DNA of 64,000 nucleotides from Streptomyces sp. TSRI0281 (GCF_001905125.1 NZ_LWLE01000035.1:376113-440112), one strand, 5' to 3'; positions 17,647 through 26,481 are shown, counted from the first letter of the stretch. Notes: generated from the sequence alone by a model not told the origin. Numbers and translations: made by a program.

Positions 17647-18945
17647 CTACTTCCGCACTCCGGTCCGCCTGCGCATCGCGTAGAAGATCCCGCCGCCCGC
17701 CACCACGGCCGCTCCCGCCGCGCCGATCACCGGCACCGTGGAGTCCGACCCGGTCGACGCCAGGCCGCCGCCCGTCGTCGTCCGCGAGCCGGTGCCACCG
17801 GTGGACGTGGAGCCGCCGGACGACCCGGCCGAGGAACCCGTACCGCCGCCGGTGACGGAGCCACCGGTGGTGGGCGAACCACCCGAGCCGGACGAACCGC
17901 CGGTACCCGAGCCGCCCGGACCGCCCGAGCCACCGCTCGTACCTCCGCTGCCACCGCCCGGACCGGCGGTGATCACGATCTCGGCGGTGTCATTGGCCGC
18001 GTTCTTGTCGAAGGGCCGGGCCTTCCCGCTGAACGACACCTTGCCCACCGCCTTCTTCACGGCCTTGTCGATCCGGAGCACGAAGGTGTACGACTCGCCG
18101 CCGTTCTCGTCGACCCAGGACTGCGAAGTCCCGCACCGGTAGTGCGAGGCGGTGACCTTGTGGCAGAAGCCGTGCGGCTTCACCACCGACGTCCCGGCCG
18201 GTATCCGGATGTCGACGGTCGCGGCTCCCTGGCCCTGTTCGAGGTAGACCCAGCCCGGTCCCTCGTTGGTGAACTTCACCTCGGCGGTGACCTTGTCGCC
18301 CACCTTGCCGGTGACCTTCGCCCCGGACAGCGCGTAGTCGGCGGTGTTGTCCGAGGTGACGTCGACCACCGCGTAGTCCTCGGAGTGCTTCTTGCGTTCG
18401 GCCTCGTCGGCCGGGCCCTTCTCCACCAGTTTCAGCGGGGCGCCCGTGCCCGGTACGGGGTCGGGCCCCCCGTCGTCGCCGGAGGGGGACGGCTCGGTGC
18501 CCCTCACCGTCATGTAGACGTCGTCGTACAGCGCGGTGTCCAGCGCCTTGAGCCCGACCGGCCGCTCGGGGACGTAGACGACACCGGGCTTCAGCGGCTG
18601 GTCGATGGCGCAGACCGCGTAGTGCGAGTCCGGGTTCTCGTCGTGGGAGGAAACGGTCCCGTAGCGGCAGTTGGAGTAGGAGTCGGCGGCACGGAGCCCC
18701 GGCGACACGGCGTAGGACACCCAGACCTTCGCCACCTCCTCGGTCCCCTTGTTCAGCACCGAGAACGGCATGCCGAAGCCCTTGCCGGGCTCGGCTCCGG
18801 TGATCCGGGTGAGATTCCCGATCCCGAGGTCGGGCTCCCCCTCGTCGGCGAGCGCCGGTGTGGCGCCCAGCCCGGTCAGCGCGACGGCCGCGAGCGAACC
18901 GACTCCCCCGCGCAGGATGCGACGGCCGGTCTGGGTCTGGTTCAT
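17647..18945 (-). CDS. Exported surface protein with LAxTG-type sortase signal
   Basis: The product has 432 residues. The signal peptide has a basic start (NQTQTGRRIL) and ends near ATPALA|DE. Two beta-rich, probably DUF11/Ig-like regions follow (about 40-150 and 185-320). Cysteines are spaced as likely pairs (YSNCRYG...YAVCAID and GFCHKV...YRCG). A Gly/Ser/Thr-rich wall-spanning stretch (about 325-392) precedes LASTG (395-399), a hydrophobic helix and the tail MRRRTGVRK. LAxTG is the sorting motif of class E sortases of Streptomyces, so covalent cell-wall anchoring is expected. No binding partner or enzymatic motif is visible, and no sortase gene is nearby. Confidence 0.8.
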   Translation of the reverse strand: MNQTQTGRRILRGGVGSLAAVALTGLGATPALADEGEPDLGIGNLTRITGAEPGKGFGMPFSVLNKGTEEVAKVWVSYAVSPGLRAADSYSNCRYGTVSSHDENPDSHYAVCAIDQPLKPGVVYVPERPVGLKALDTALYDDVYMTVRGTEPSPSGDDGGPDPVPGTGAPLKLVEKGPADEAERKKHSEDYAVVDVTSDNTADYALSGAKVTGKVGDKVTAEVKFTNEGPGWVYLEQGQGAATVDIRIPAGTSVVKPHGFCHKVTASHYRCGTSQSWVDENGGESYTFVLRIDKAVKKAVGKVSFSGKARPFDKNAANDTAEIVITAGPGGGSGGTSGGSGGPGGSGTGGSSGSGGSPTTGGSVTGGGTGSSAGSSGGSTSTGGTGSRTTTGGGLASTGSDSTVPVIGAAGAAVVAGGGIFYAMRRRTGVRK

Positions 18946-19034
18946 ATGGGGTCCTCTGTGTGACGCGTGACGGAACTCGTTGCCTGTACGGAAGACACCC
19001 GCCGTCCCCTCGGGGTTGTACCGCGGTTCAGCAA

Positions 19035-19080
19035 CGGACCGGGGCAGCCGGGCCGTTGACGGCTCGGCTGCCCCCGTCCG
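19035..19080 (-). terminator. Terminator after dctA
   Basis: GGGGCAGCCG (19041-19050) pairs with CGGCTGCCCC (19065-19074). CGGAC/GTCCG extend it outside and CCGT/ACGG inside. It lies 44 bases downstream of the dctA stop. Confidence 0.65.
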
Positions 19081-19123
19081 GGTGGCTGCGTGGAGGGTCC
19101 GACGACGTCCGTGTTCCGGAGTG

Positions 19124-20485
19124 TCAGACCTTCGCCGGCAGCTTGTCGTCCTCGCGCGGCTCCGGGACGTCGGGCGCCGCCGCCGGGGCGTGGTCGTCGA
19201 CGAGCGTCCTCTCGTCGAAGGGGACCTTGCCGGAGAGGACCCGGTCCACGCGCTCCTTGTCGATCTCCTTGGTCCAGGTCCCGACCAGGACCGTGGCGAC
19301 CGCGTTGCCCGCGAAGTTCGTCAGGGCGCGGGCCTCGCTCATGAAGCGGTCGATGCCGACGATCAGGCCGACGCCGTCGACCAGATCGGGGCGGTGCGAC
19401 TGGAGGCCGCCCGCGAGGGTGGCGAGACCGGCGCCCGTGACACCCGCCGCGCCCTTCGAGGCGATCACCATGAAGACGAGGAGCGAGATCTGCTCGCTCG
19501 CACTCAGCGGGTCCCCCATCGCGTTGGCGATGAACAGGGAGGACATCGTGAGGTAGATCGCGGTGCCGTCGAGGTTGAAGGAGTAGCCGGTCGGCACGGT
19601 GATGCCGACGACCGGCTTGCTGACACCCAGGTGCTCCATCTTCGCGATCAGCCGCGGCAGCGCCGACTCGGAGGAGGAGGTGGACAGGATCAGCAGGAAC
19701 TCGCGTCCCAGGTACTTCAGCAGCGAGAACAGATTGACCCCGGCGACCAGCCGCAGGATCGTGCCGAGCACCACGAAGACGAACAGCGCACAGGTGACGT
19801 AGAAGCCGACCATGATGATCGCGAGGGACTTCAGCGCGTCCAGACCGGTCTCGCCGACCACCGCCGCCATCGCGCCGAACGCGCCGACGGGAGCCGCCCA
19901 CATGATCATGGCGAGGATGCGGAAGACGAGGCGCTGGATGTGGCCGATGCCGCGCAGGACCGGTTCACCGGCCGCGCCCATGGCCTGGAGCGCGAAGCCC
20001 GCGAGGAGTGCGACGAGCAGGGTCTGGAGCACTTCGCCCGCGGTGAAGGCGGAGACCATGGTGGTCGGGATGATGCCGAGCAGGAAGTCCACGGTCGACT
20101 CACTGGCGCCCGCCGCCTGCTTCTCACCGGCGGCACGGGCCGCCTCGGTGAGGTGGAGACCCGAGCCGGGCTCCAGGATGTTGCCGACGATCAGGCCGAT
20201 CGCGAGGGCGACGGTCGACATGACCAGGAAGTAGCCGAGTGCGAGCCCGCCGACGGCACCGACCTTGGCGGCCTTGCGGACGGAGCCGACGCCGAGCACG
20301 ATCGTGCAGAAGATGATCGGGGAGATCATCATCTTGATCAGGTTCACGAAGCCGGTTCCGATGGGCTTCAGCTCCACGGCGACCCCGGGGGCCAGGAAGC
20401 CCACGAGGACGCCGAGAACCACGGCACCGATCACGGCGATGTACAGATAATGGGTTCGGTCCCGCTGAGCGGCTGACACTGCCAC
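19124..20485 (-). CDS. dctA: Dicarboxylate/amino-acid:cation symporter (DAACS family, DctA-like)
   Basis: This 453-residue inner-membrane carrier starts at GTG 20485 after GAGGAGG. About eight hydrophobic helices and two hairpins are seen. STSSSESALPRL is the hallmark serine-rich re-entrant loop, followed by GYSFNLDGTAIYLTM and the KGAAGVTGAG loop. Members take up C4-dicarboxylates or glutamate/aspartate with Na+ or H+. The divergent CitA/CitB-type two-component system favours C4-dicarboxylates or citrate-related acids. The acidic cytoplasmic tail (PEPREDDKLPAKV) is not conserved in the family. A Crp-like site lies between the two divergent units. Confidence 0.9.
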   Translation of the reverse strand: MAVSAAQRDRTHYLYIAVIGAVVLGVLVGFLAPGVAVELKPIGTGFVNLIKMMISPIIFCTIVLGVGSVRKAAKVGAVGGLALGYFLVMSTVALAIGLIVGNILEPGSGLHLTEAARAAGEKQAAGASESTVDFLLGIIPTTMVSAFTAGEVLQTLLVALLAGFALQAMGAAGEPVLRGIGHIQRLVFRILAMIMWAAPVGAFGAMAAVVGETGLDALKSLAIIMVGFYVTCALFVFVVLGTILRLVAGVNLFSLLKYLGREFLLILSTSSSESALPRLIAKMEHLGVSKPVVGITVPTGYSFNLDGTAIYLTMSSLFIANAMGDPLSASEQISLLVFMVIASKGAAGVTGAGLATLAGGLQSHRPDLVDGVGLIVGIDRFMSEARALTNFAGNAVATVLVGTWTKEIDKERVDRVLSGKVPFDERTLVDDHAPAAAPDVPEPREDDKLPAKV

Positions 20486-20553
20486 GGGGGCCTCCTCGGC
20501 TCGGTCGTGGTCGCTCCCCGTCCCTGGGGGCTCCGGTGACTATCCACCTCCCT

Positions 20554-20567
20554 GTGACCCCGGTCAC
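20554..20567. promoter_or_regulatory. Crp-like site GTGACCCCGGTCAC
   Basis: A perfect dyad with 6-bp arms and a CC spacer sits in the dctA/kinase intergenic region. It fits the GTG-N6-GNCAC motif described for Streptomyces Crp exactly. Control of carboxylate uptake by Crp is inferred. Confidence 0.5.
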
Positions 20568-20643
20568 CCTTGCGTTCATATCGTTCACAGGCGCTTTCCG
20601 GCCATCGGCGGGCCGGTCGGCCGGGGCAGGCAGACTGGGGGCC

Positions 20644-22401
20644 ATGCGCCTCCCCCGTACCCGCCCCCGCAGCCTGGCCGGCCAGCTCTTCGCCATGCAG
20701 GTCGTGCTGGTGGCCGCGGTGGTCGCCGGGTGCGCGTTCTTCGCGTACGTCTCCGGGAGCGAACAGGCCGAGGAGACCGCGACGCGGCAGGTACGGACGG
20801 CCGCCATCGCGGTGGCCGGTTCCCCCTCCGTACGGGAAGCCATCCGCACCCCGGACCCGTCCGCCGTACTCCAGCCGTACGCGGAACAGGTGCGCGGGGA
20901 CACCGGGATCGCCTTCGTCACGATCATGGACCCGGACGGGGTGCGCTGGACCCACCCGGACTCCGGGCTGATCGGCGACACCTTCCTGGGGCACACCGAA
21001 CAGGCGCTGCGCGGCGAGACGTTCACGGAGACGTACACCGGCACGCTCGGCCCGTCGATACGGGTGGTGACACCGGTCCGGGACGGGGGGAGGATCACCG
21101 GCCTGGTCAGTGCGGGCATCACCGTGGAGCGGGTCTCCACCCAGGTCCGCGATCAGCTGGGCGCACTCGGCCTCGCGGCGGGCGGTGCGCTGGCGCTCGG
21201 CGGGCTCGGTACGTATGTGATCAACGCCCGGCTGCGACGGCACACCCACGGCATGAACGCCGCCGAACTGAGCCGGCTCCACGACTACCACCAGGCCACG
21301 CTGCACGCGGTGCGCGAGGGGCTGCTGATGCTGGACGGGCGGCGCCGGATCGCGCTGATCAACGACGCGGGCCGGGAGCTGCTGGGCCTGGCGCCGGGGG
21401 CGGTCGGCCGGAAGGTCGACGACCTGGCGCTGCCCGCCCCGTTGACCGGGGCGCTGCTGGACTCCGAAGCACGGGTCGACGAGCTCCATCCGACGGCGGA
21501 CCGGGTGATCGTGGTCAACACCCGCCCGGTGGTGGGCGGGGAGCGGCGCGGCACGGTGGTGACGCTGCGGGACCACACCGAGTTGCAGGCGCTGTCGGGC
21601 GAGCTGGACTCGGAGCGTGGTTTCACGCAGGCGTTGCGTTCACAGGCGCACGAGGCGGCGAACCGGCTGCACACGGTGGTGTCGCTGATCGAGCTGGGCC
21701 GGGTGGAGGAGGCGGTGGGGTTCGCGACGGCCGAACTGGAGCTGGCGCAGGAGCTGACCGACCGGGTCGTGGGCGCGGTCGCGGAACCCGTGCTGGCGGC
21801 GCTGCTCCTGGGCAAGGCGGCGCAGGCGAACGAGCGGGGGGTGGAGCTGGTGCTGGCGGACGACAGCCTGATCGACGACGGGGCGCTGCCGGGCGGGCCG
21901 GCGCAGCGCGATCTGGTGACGATCCTGGGGAATCTGATCGACAACGCGGTCGAGGCGGCGTCGGAGGCGGCGAGCGGCACCCCGGAACGCGGCGTGGGCT
22001 CGGCGGCCGTCCCCGCGCCCGGCACCGGACCCGGCTCCCCGCCCGTCCCCGTCCCCGGCTCTGTCTCCGCACCCGGCACCGGCTCCCTGCCCGGCTCTGT
22101 CCCCGCTCAGCGCGGCTCGTCCCACGCCCGGGTCACCGTGACCGCCCTCGCCGTGGACGGCCTGCTCCTGCTGCGGGTCGCCGACACCGGGGCGGGTATC
22201 GGCCCGGACGACGCGGCCGAGGTGTTCCGGCGCGGCTGGTCGACGCACGGCGCCGGACGCGGGCTCGGCCTGGCGCTGGTGCGGCAGGCCGCGCACCGCA
22301 ACGGCGGCACGGTCGAACTGGACCGGGGGCCGGACGGCGGCGCACGGTTCACGGTCCGGCTGCCCCTCGGGGACCGTACGGCGAAGGAGGTCACCGCATG
22401 A
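20644..22401 (+). CDS. Sensor histidine kinase, CitA/DcuS type
   Basis: This 585-residue membrane sensor begins at ATG 20644; in-frame codons further upstream lie in the promoter region. TM1 is about 16-38. An extracellular Cache-type domain follows (about 40-175), with DTGIAFVTIMDPDGVRWTHPD as in citrate/fumarate sensors, then TM2 at about 178-198. A PAS domain runs to about 320. The phospho-acceptor helix is LRSQAHEAANRLHTVVSLIELG, the CitA-style H-box. The HATPase domain has NLIDNAVEAA (N box) and ADTGAGIGPDD (G1). Between these lies a Pro/Gly/Ser/Val-rich insertion (about 447-491, bases 21984-22116) that is absent from ordinary HATPase domains. It probably senses an external carboxylate and controls the divergent dctA. 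Confidence 0.92.
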   Translation: MRLPRTRPRSLAGQLFAMQVVLVAAVVAGCAFFAYVSGSEQAEETATRQVRTAAIAVAGSPSVREAIRTPDPSAVLQPYAEQVRGDTGIAFVTIMDPDGVRWTHPDSGLIGDTFLGHTEQALRGETFTETYTGTLGPSIRVVTPVRDGGRITGLVSAGITVERVSTQVRDQLGALGLAAGGALALGGLGTYVINARLRRHTHGMNAAELSRLHDYHQATLHAVREGLLMLDGRRRIALINDAGRELLGLAPGAVGRKVDDLALPAPLTGALLDSEARVDELHPTADRVIVVNTRPVVGGERRGTVVTLRDHTELQALSGELDSERGFTQALRSQAHEAANRLHTVVSLIELGRVEEAVGFATAELELAQELTDRVVGAVAEPVLAALLLGKAAQANERGVELVLADDSLIDDGALPGGPAQRDLVTILGNLIDNAVEAASEAASGTPERGVGSAAVPAPGTGPGSPPVPVPGSVSAPGTGSLPGSVPAQRGSSHARVTVTALAVDGLLLLRVADTGAGIGPDDAAEVFRRGWSTHGAGRGLGLALVRQAAHRNGGTVELDRGPDGGARFTVRLPLGDRTAKEVTA

Positions 22402-23072
22402 TCCGGGTACTGGTGGTGGAGGACGATCCGGTGGCCGCCGACGCCCATCAGCTGTACGTGGGCCGGGTGCCGGGTTTCGAGGTGGCCGCCGTGGCGCACA
22501 CGCGGGCGGAGGCGGTGCGGGCGCTGGACCGTACGCCGGTGGATCTGCTGCTGCTGGATCTGTATCTGCCCGACGGGCACGGGCTGCAACTGCTGCGGGC
22601 GCTGCGGGCGGCCGGTCACGGGGCCGATGTGATCGCCGTGACGTCGGCGCGCGATCTCGCGGTGGTCCGGGAAGGGGTGTCGCTCGGGGTGGTGCAGTAC
22701 GTGCTGAAGCCGTTCACGTATCCGACGCTGCGGGACCGGCTGGTGCGGTACGCGGAGTTCCGGGCGGCGGCCGGGGAGGCGAGCGGGCAGGAGGAGGTGG
22801 ACCGGGCCCTGGGGGCACTGCGCGTCGCGCATCCCGCCTCGCTGCCCAAAGGGCTGAGCGGTCCGACGCTGGAGGCGGTGACCCGGGTGCTGCGGACGGC
22901 CCAGGACGGGGTGACCGCGGCGGCCGCCGGGGAGGAGCTGGGGATCTCGCGGATCACCGCGCGCCGTTACCTGGAGCATCTGGTGACGGTGGGCAGCGCC
23001 GCACGGCGTCCGCACTACGGTCAGGTGGGGCGCCCGGAGCTGCACTACCGGTGGCTGGCGCACGGCCGCTGA
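22398..23072 (+). CDS. Response regulator, CitB/DcuR type
   Basis: The 224-residue protein overlaps the kinase gene by ATGA. The receiver domain (1-120) has VVEDD, the phosphorylation Asp in LLLLDLYLPDGHG (about 55), TSA and the Lys in YVLKPF. The C-terminal domain has the helix-turn-helix EELGISRITARRYLEHL typical of CitB-like regulators, ending in the GRPELHYRW wing. It is expected to act on the dctA promoter. Confidence 0.93.
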   Translation: MIRVLVVEDDPVAADAHQLYVGRVPGFEVAAVAHTRAEAVRALDRTPVDLLLLDLYLPDGHGLQLLRALRAAGHGADVIAVTSARDLAVVREGVSLGVVQYVLKPFTYPTLRDRLVRYAEFRAAAGEASGQEEVDRALGALRVAHPASLPKGLSGPTLEAVTRVLRTAQDGVTAAAAGEELGISRITARRYLEHLVTVGSAARRPHYGQVGRPELHYRWLAHGR

Positions 23073-23094
23073 CACCACGGGCCCCGGTGCACAA

Positions 23095-23104
23095 CAAGCG
23101 CTTG
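23095..23104. promoter_or_regulatory. LacI-type half-palindromic operator CAAGCGCTTG
   Basis: This 10-base palindrome with central GCGC lies 73 bases before the sugar-binding-protein gene. It has the core of LacI-family sites for sugar ABC operons. No LacI gene is in the neighbourhood. Confidence 0.5.
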
Positions 23105-23176
23105 CCGCAAGGGCATTGACCTCCTCGTCGGGCCGGACCTACGGTCACGGTCAGCCCTCGTGGCCATGAGGAGGTC

Positions 23177-24544
23177 GTGCCCGTGCGCCCCACCGCCCCA
23201 CTGATCCTCGCCGCCGCAGCCACCGTGCTCGCCGCCGGTTCCCTCACCGCCTGCTCCTCCGGTTCCGACAGTGACCCGGACACCGTGAAGGTCGCGTACA
23301 ACCGCTCCACGGACAACAAGATCCGCTTCAAGGACAAGCATTTCCAGTCCGTCAAGGAGCAGTTCGAGAAGGAGCACCCCGGCAAGAAGGTCAAGCTGGT
23401 GCCGATCCAGGCGCCGGACAACGACTACGCCACCAAGGCGCAGCAGATGATGCGCTCGCCGAAGACGGCCCCGGACCTGGTGTACGAGGACACGTTCCGG
23501 ATCAACTCCGACATCAAGGCCGGGTATCTGCGTCCGCTGGATCCGTATCTGGCGAAGTGGGACACCTGGGACCGGTTCGTGGACACGGCGAAGACCGCGG
23601 CGAAGGCGGAGGACGGCAGAACGTACGGCGTCCCCGACGGCACCGACACCCGTGGCCTCTGGTTCAACAAGGAGATCTTCGCGAAGGCGGGTCTGCCGGC
23701 CGACTGGCGGCCGAAGAACTGGGACGAGCTCCTGGACGCGGCGCGCACCGTGAAGAAGAAGGTCCCCGGCGTCATCCCGTTGAACGTGTACACCGGCAAG
23801 GGTCCCGGTGAGGCAGCGGTGATGCAGGGCTTCGAGATGCTGCTGTACGGGACGGGCGCGGACCCGCTCTACGACGCGACGGCGAAGAAGTGGGTGGCGG
23901 GCAGCCGGGGATTCAAGGACGCGCTCGGCTTCGTGGAGACCGTGTACGGGGAGAAGCTCGGCCCGGACCCCTCGGACGCGCTGGACCCGAACATCGGCAC
24001 CAAGGTGGCCACCGAGCTGTTCCCCGAGGGGAAGCTCGCGATCTCGCTGGACGGCTCCTGGATGGGCCAGAACTGGATCAACGGCGGGCCGAGGGCCTGG
24101 CCGGAGTGGGAGACGACGCTCGGGCAGGCCCCGATGCCGACGCGGAACGGCCAGGCGCCCGGGAAGGTGTCGATGTCCGGCGGCTGGGCCTGGGCCATCC
24201 CGCAGAAGGCGAAGAACCCCGATCTGGCCTGGGAGTTCATCAGGACGCTCCAGACCGCCCGCAACGCGGCCACCTGGGATGTGGTGGGTGCGCAGATCGC
24301 CGTGCGGGAGGACGTGGCGCGGGACCCGGCGTATCTGAGGTCCATGCCGGGCATCGAGTTCTTCACGGCACTCGTGGACCACACGCACTACCGTCCGGCG
24401 CTGCCCGTCTATCCGCAGGTGTCGACGGCGATCGGTGAGGCGATGGAGAAGGTGACGACGGGCGACGGCTCACCCGAATCGGCGGCGAAGGAGTACGACG
24501 AGCAGCTGAGGACGATCGTCGGCGACGCGGTCGTCGTCGGGTGA
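23177..24544 (+). CDS. Sugar ABC transporter substrate-binding lipoprotein
   Basis: The product has 455 residues from GTG 23177, after a GAGGAGG-like site. The signal peptide ends in a lipobox LTAC|SS, so it is a lipid-anchored protein. It is a family-1 solute-binding protein (MalE/UgpB-like): VKVAYNRSTDN start, DLVYEDTFRI, GTDTRGLWFNKEIFAKAG, and AISLDGSWMGQNW in the hinge region. The substrate is an oligosaccharide or polyol but cannot be specified. It is the first gene of a three-gene unit with two permeases. No ATPase gene follows, so it probably uses the shared MsiK-type ATPase. Confidence 0.9.
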   Translation: MPVRPTAPLILAAAATVLAAGSLTACSSGSDSDPDTVKVAYNRSTDNKIRFKDKHFQSVKEQFEKEHPGKKVKLVPIQAPDNDYATKAQQMMRSPKTAPDLVYEDTFRINSDIKAGYLRPLDPYLAKWDTWDRFVDTAKTAAKAEDGRTYGVPDGTDTRGLWFNKEIFAKAGLPADWRPKNWDELLDAARTVKKKVPGVIPLNVYTGKGPGEAAVMQGFEMLLYGTGADPLYDATAKKWVAGSRGFKDALGFVETVYGEKLGPDPSDALDPNIGTKVATELFPEGKLAISLDGSWMGQNWINGGPRAWPEWETTLGQAPMPTRNGQAPGKVSMSGGWAWAIPQKAKNPDLAWEFIRTLQTARNAATWDVVGAQIAVREDVARDPAYLRSMPGIEFFTALVDHTHYRPALPVYPQVSTAIGEAMEKVTTGDGSPESAAKEYDEQLRTIVGDAVVVG

Positions 24545-25512
24545 GCGGGGCGGGGGCCGGGGCTTCGAAGGGTGCCGGGGACGGGGGCGGGGACACGGAC
24601 AAGGCCGGGGGCGGGGCTTCGAAGGGTGCCGGGGACGGGGTCGCGGCCGGGGGCGGACGGGCGCGGGTGGCCCGTTGGCTGCCGGTCACCCCCGCCGTCG
24701 CGCTGCTGCTGCTCTTCCTCGCCGGGCCCATCGGCTACTGCGTCTGGATCGCGTTCACCGACACCCAGCTCACCGGGGCGTCCGGCTCGTCCTTCGTCGG
24801 CCTCGACAACTTCCGCCGGGCCTTCGGCGACGACGACTTCCGCAACGCCGTCGTCCTGACCCTCGTCTTCACCTTCCTGTCCTCGATCGTCGGCCAGAAC
24901 ACGCTGGGTCTGGCGCTGGCCGGGCTGATGCGGGCCGCGTCCCGCCCGGTCCGTACGGTGGCGGGAGCGGTCGTCATCACGTCCTGGGTGCTGCCGGAGA
25001 TCGTGGCGGCTTTCCTGCTGTACGCGTTCTTCCGCCGCGAGGGCACGCTGAACGTGATCCTGGACTGGCTCCATCTGCCGTCCCAGAACTGGCTGTTCAC
25101 GTTGCCGATCCTCGCGGTGTCGTTCGCGAACGTGTGGCGCGGTACGGCGTTCTCGATGCTGATCTACTCGGCGGCGCTGTCGGAGATCCCGCAGGACATC
25201 AAGGAGGCCGCCGAGGTCGACGGGGCGAGCGGGCCGCGCAGGCTGTGGCACGTCACGCTGCCGATGATCCGGCGTTCCATCGGCACCAATCTGATGCTGA
25301 ACACCCTCTCCACGCTCTCCGTCTTCGGGCTGATCTGGGCCATGACCCGGGGCGGTCCCGGCAACCGCAGCCAGACCCTCCCGGTGTTCATGTACGACCA
25401 GGCGTTCGTCAACAGCCTGATCGGCTACGGGACGGCGGTGGCCCTGCTGCTGCTCCTGGTCGGGGCGCTGTTCTCGGTGGTCTACCTGCGGCTGATGAAG
25501 GTGGAGGTGTGA
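24541..25512 (+). CDS. Sugar ABC transporter permease (MalF type)
   Basis: The 323-residue membrane protein begins at GTG 24541, overlapping the previous stop. Six helices are expected after about residue 45. The EAA loop ALSEIPQDIKEAAEVDGASGPRRLWHVTLP is present at about 215-245, the site that contacts the ATPase. The first 40 residues are a Gly/Ala/Lys-rich tail made of two copies of GASKGAGDG encoded by a 28-bp direct repeat (24559-24586 and 24613-24640, 54 bases apart). This tail is unusual for the family. Confidence 0.92.
   Translation: MSGAGAGASKGAGDGGGDTDKAGGGASKGAGDGVAAGGGRARVARWLPVTPAVALLLLFLAGPIGYCVWIAFTDTQLTGASGSSFVGLDNFRRAFGDDDFRNAVVLTLVFTFLSSIVGQNTLGLALAGLMRAASRPVRTVAGAVVITSWVLPEIVAAFLLYAFFRREGTLNVILDWLHLPSQNWLFTLPILAVSFANVWRGTAFSMLIYSAALSEIPQDIKEAAEVDGASGPRRLWHVTLPMIRRSIGTNLMLNTLSTLSVFGLIWAMTRGGPGNRSQTLPVFMYDQAFVNSLIGYGTAVALLLLLVGALFSVVYLRLMKVEV
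24559..24640 (+). repeat. 28-bp direct repeat inside the permease N-terminus
   Basis: Two identical 28-base copies at 24559-24586 and 24613-24640 have an 18-codon period and encode GASKGAGDG twice. The period is a multiple of 3, so the expansion is in frame. Confidence 0.85.
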
Positions 25513-26339
25513 TGGCGACCCGCCGCACCCGGGCCCGGCTGGCGGCCGACGGGGCCCTGCTGCTGGTGGCCGCGTCGTTCGCGCTGCCGCTGCTGTGGCT
25601 GCTGTTCGCCTCGGTGGACAGCGAGGCGAATCTGCGGGTGCGTCCGCCGACGTCCCCCACCCTGGACAACTTCGACGCGGTGCTCACCGACGAGATCACC
25701 TTCACCCCGATGCTCAACAGTCTGCTGCTGTGCGGCGGTGCGACCCTGCTGACGGTGGTGTGCGCGGCACTCGCCGCGTATCCGCTCTCCCGCTACCGCT
25801 CGCGCTTCAACCGCCCGTTCCTGCTGACGATCCTGTTCACGACATGTCTGCCGATCACCGCGGTCATGGTGCCGGTGTACGGGCTCTTCGTGCGGGTGGA
25901 CCTGATCGACACGATGCACGGCACGGCGCTGTTCCTCGCCACGTCCCAACTGCCGTTCGCCATCTGGCTGATGAAGAACTTCATGGACGGTGTACCGAAG
26001 GTCCTGGAGGAGGCGGCCTGGACGGACGGGGCGTCCATGGCGCAGACCCTGCTGCGGGTGGTGCTGCCGATCATGGGACCGGGCGTGGGAGTGGTGACGA
26101 TCTACACCTTCATCATGCTGTGGGGGAACTTCTTCGTCCCGTTCATGCTGCTGCTCTCCCCCGAGCAGTTGCCCGCGTCCGTCTCGATCTTCACGTTCTT
26201 CGGCAACTACGGCTCGGTGATCTACGGGCAGCTGGCGGCGTTCTCGATCCTGTACTCCACTCCGGTACTGCTGCTGTACATCCTGATCTCGCGCCGGCTG
26301 GGCGGCGGATTCGCGCTCGGAGGTGCGGTGAAGGGGTGA
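25512..26339 (+). CDS. Sugar ABC transporter permease (MalG type)
   Basis: The product has 275 residues; ATG 25512 overlaps the TGA of the first permease, and GGAGG lies at 25503-25507. Six transmembrane helices are apparent, with the EAA loop VPKVLEEAAWTDGASMAQTLLRVVLP at about 158-182. It pairs with the preceding permease to form the translocation channel. Nothing in the sequence identifies the sugar. The unit ends here without an ATPase gene. Confidence 0.92.
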   Translation: MATRRTRARLAADGALLLVAASFALPLLWLLFASVDSEANLRVRPPTSPTLDNFDAVLTDEITFTPMLNSLLLCGGATLLTVVCAALAAYPLSRYRSRFNRPFLLTILFTTCLPITAVMVPVYGLFVRVDLIDTMHGTALFLATSQLPFAIWLMKNFMDGVPKVLEEAAWTDGASMAQTLLRVVLPIMGPGVGVVTIYTFIMLWGNFFVPFMLLLSPEQLPASVSIFTFFGNYGSVIYGQLAAFSILYSTPVLLLYILISRRLGGGFALGGAVKG

Positions 26340-26398
26340 GGGAGGCGACGGAGGGCGGTGGGGCGGCACGGGCGTCGGCCCCCTCGGATTGGCCCCGG

Positions 26399-26422
26399 TT
26401 CGTCCTAGGAGTTTCCTACGAA
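26399..26422. promoter_or_regulatory. Imperfect dyad before the XRE gene
   Basis: TTCG-TCC-TAGGA-GTT-TCCTACGAA contains TAGGA/TCCTA arms and outer TTCG/CGAA arms, with a 3-base asymmetry. It lies about 60 bases upstream of the XRE regulator start and is a candidate autoregulatory site. Confidence 0.4.
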
Positions 26423-26481
26423 GCATGTTCTGGGCGGAACGTACCGTAGCCAGGCCCGTTTCCGACTTCTACGGTGGGGCC

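Noticed and set aside
21984..22116. Frameshift or sequencing error in the sensor kinase
   Set aside because: The Pro/Gly-rich insertion stays in frame, flanked by intact N and G1 boxes, so it reads as a real insertion.
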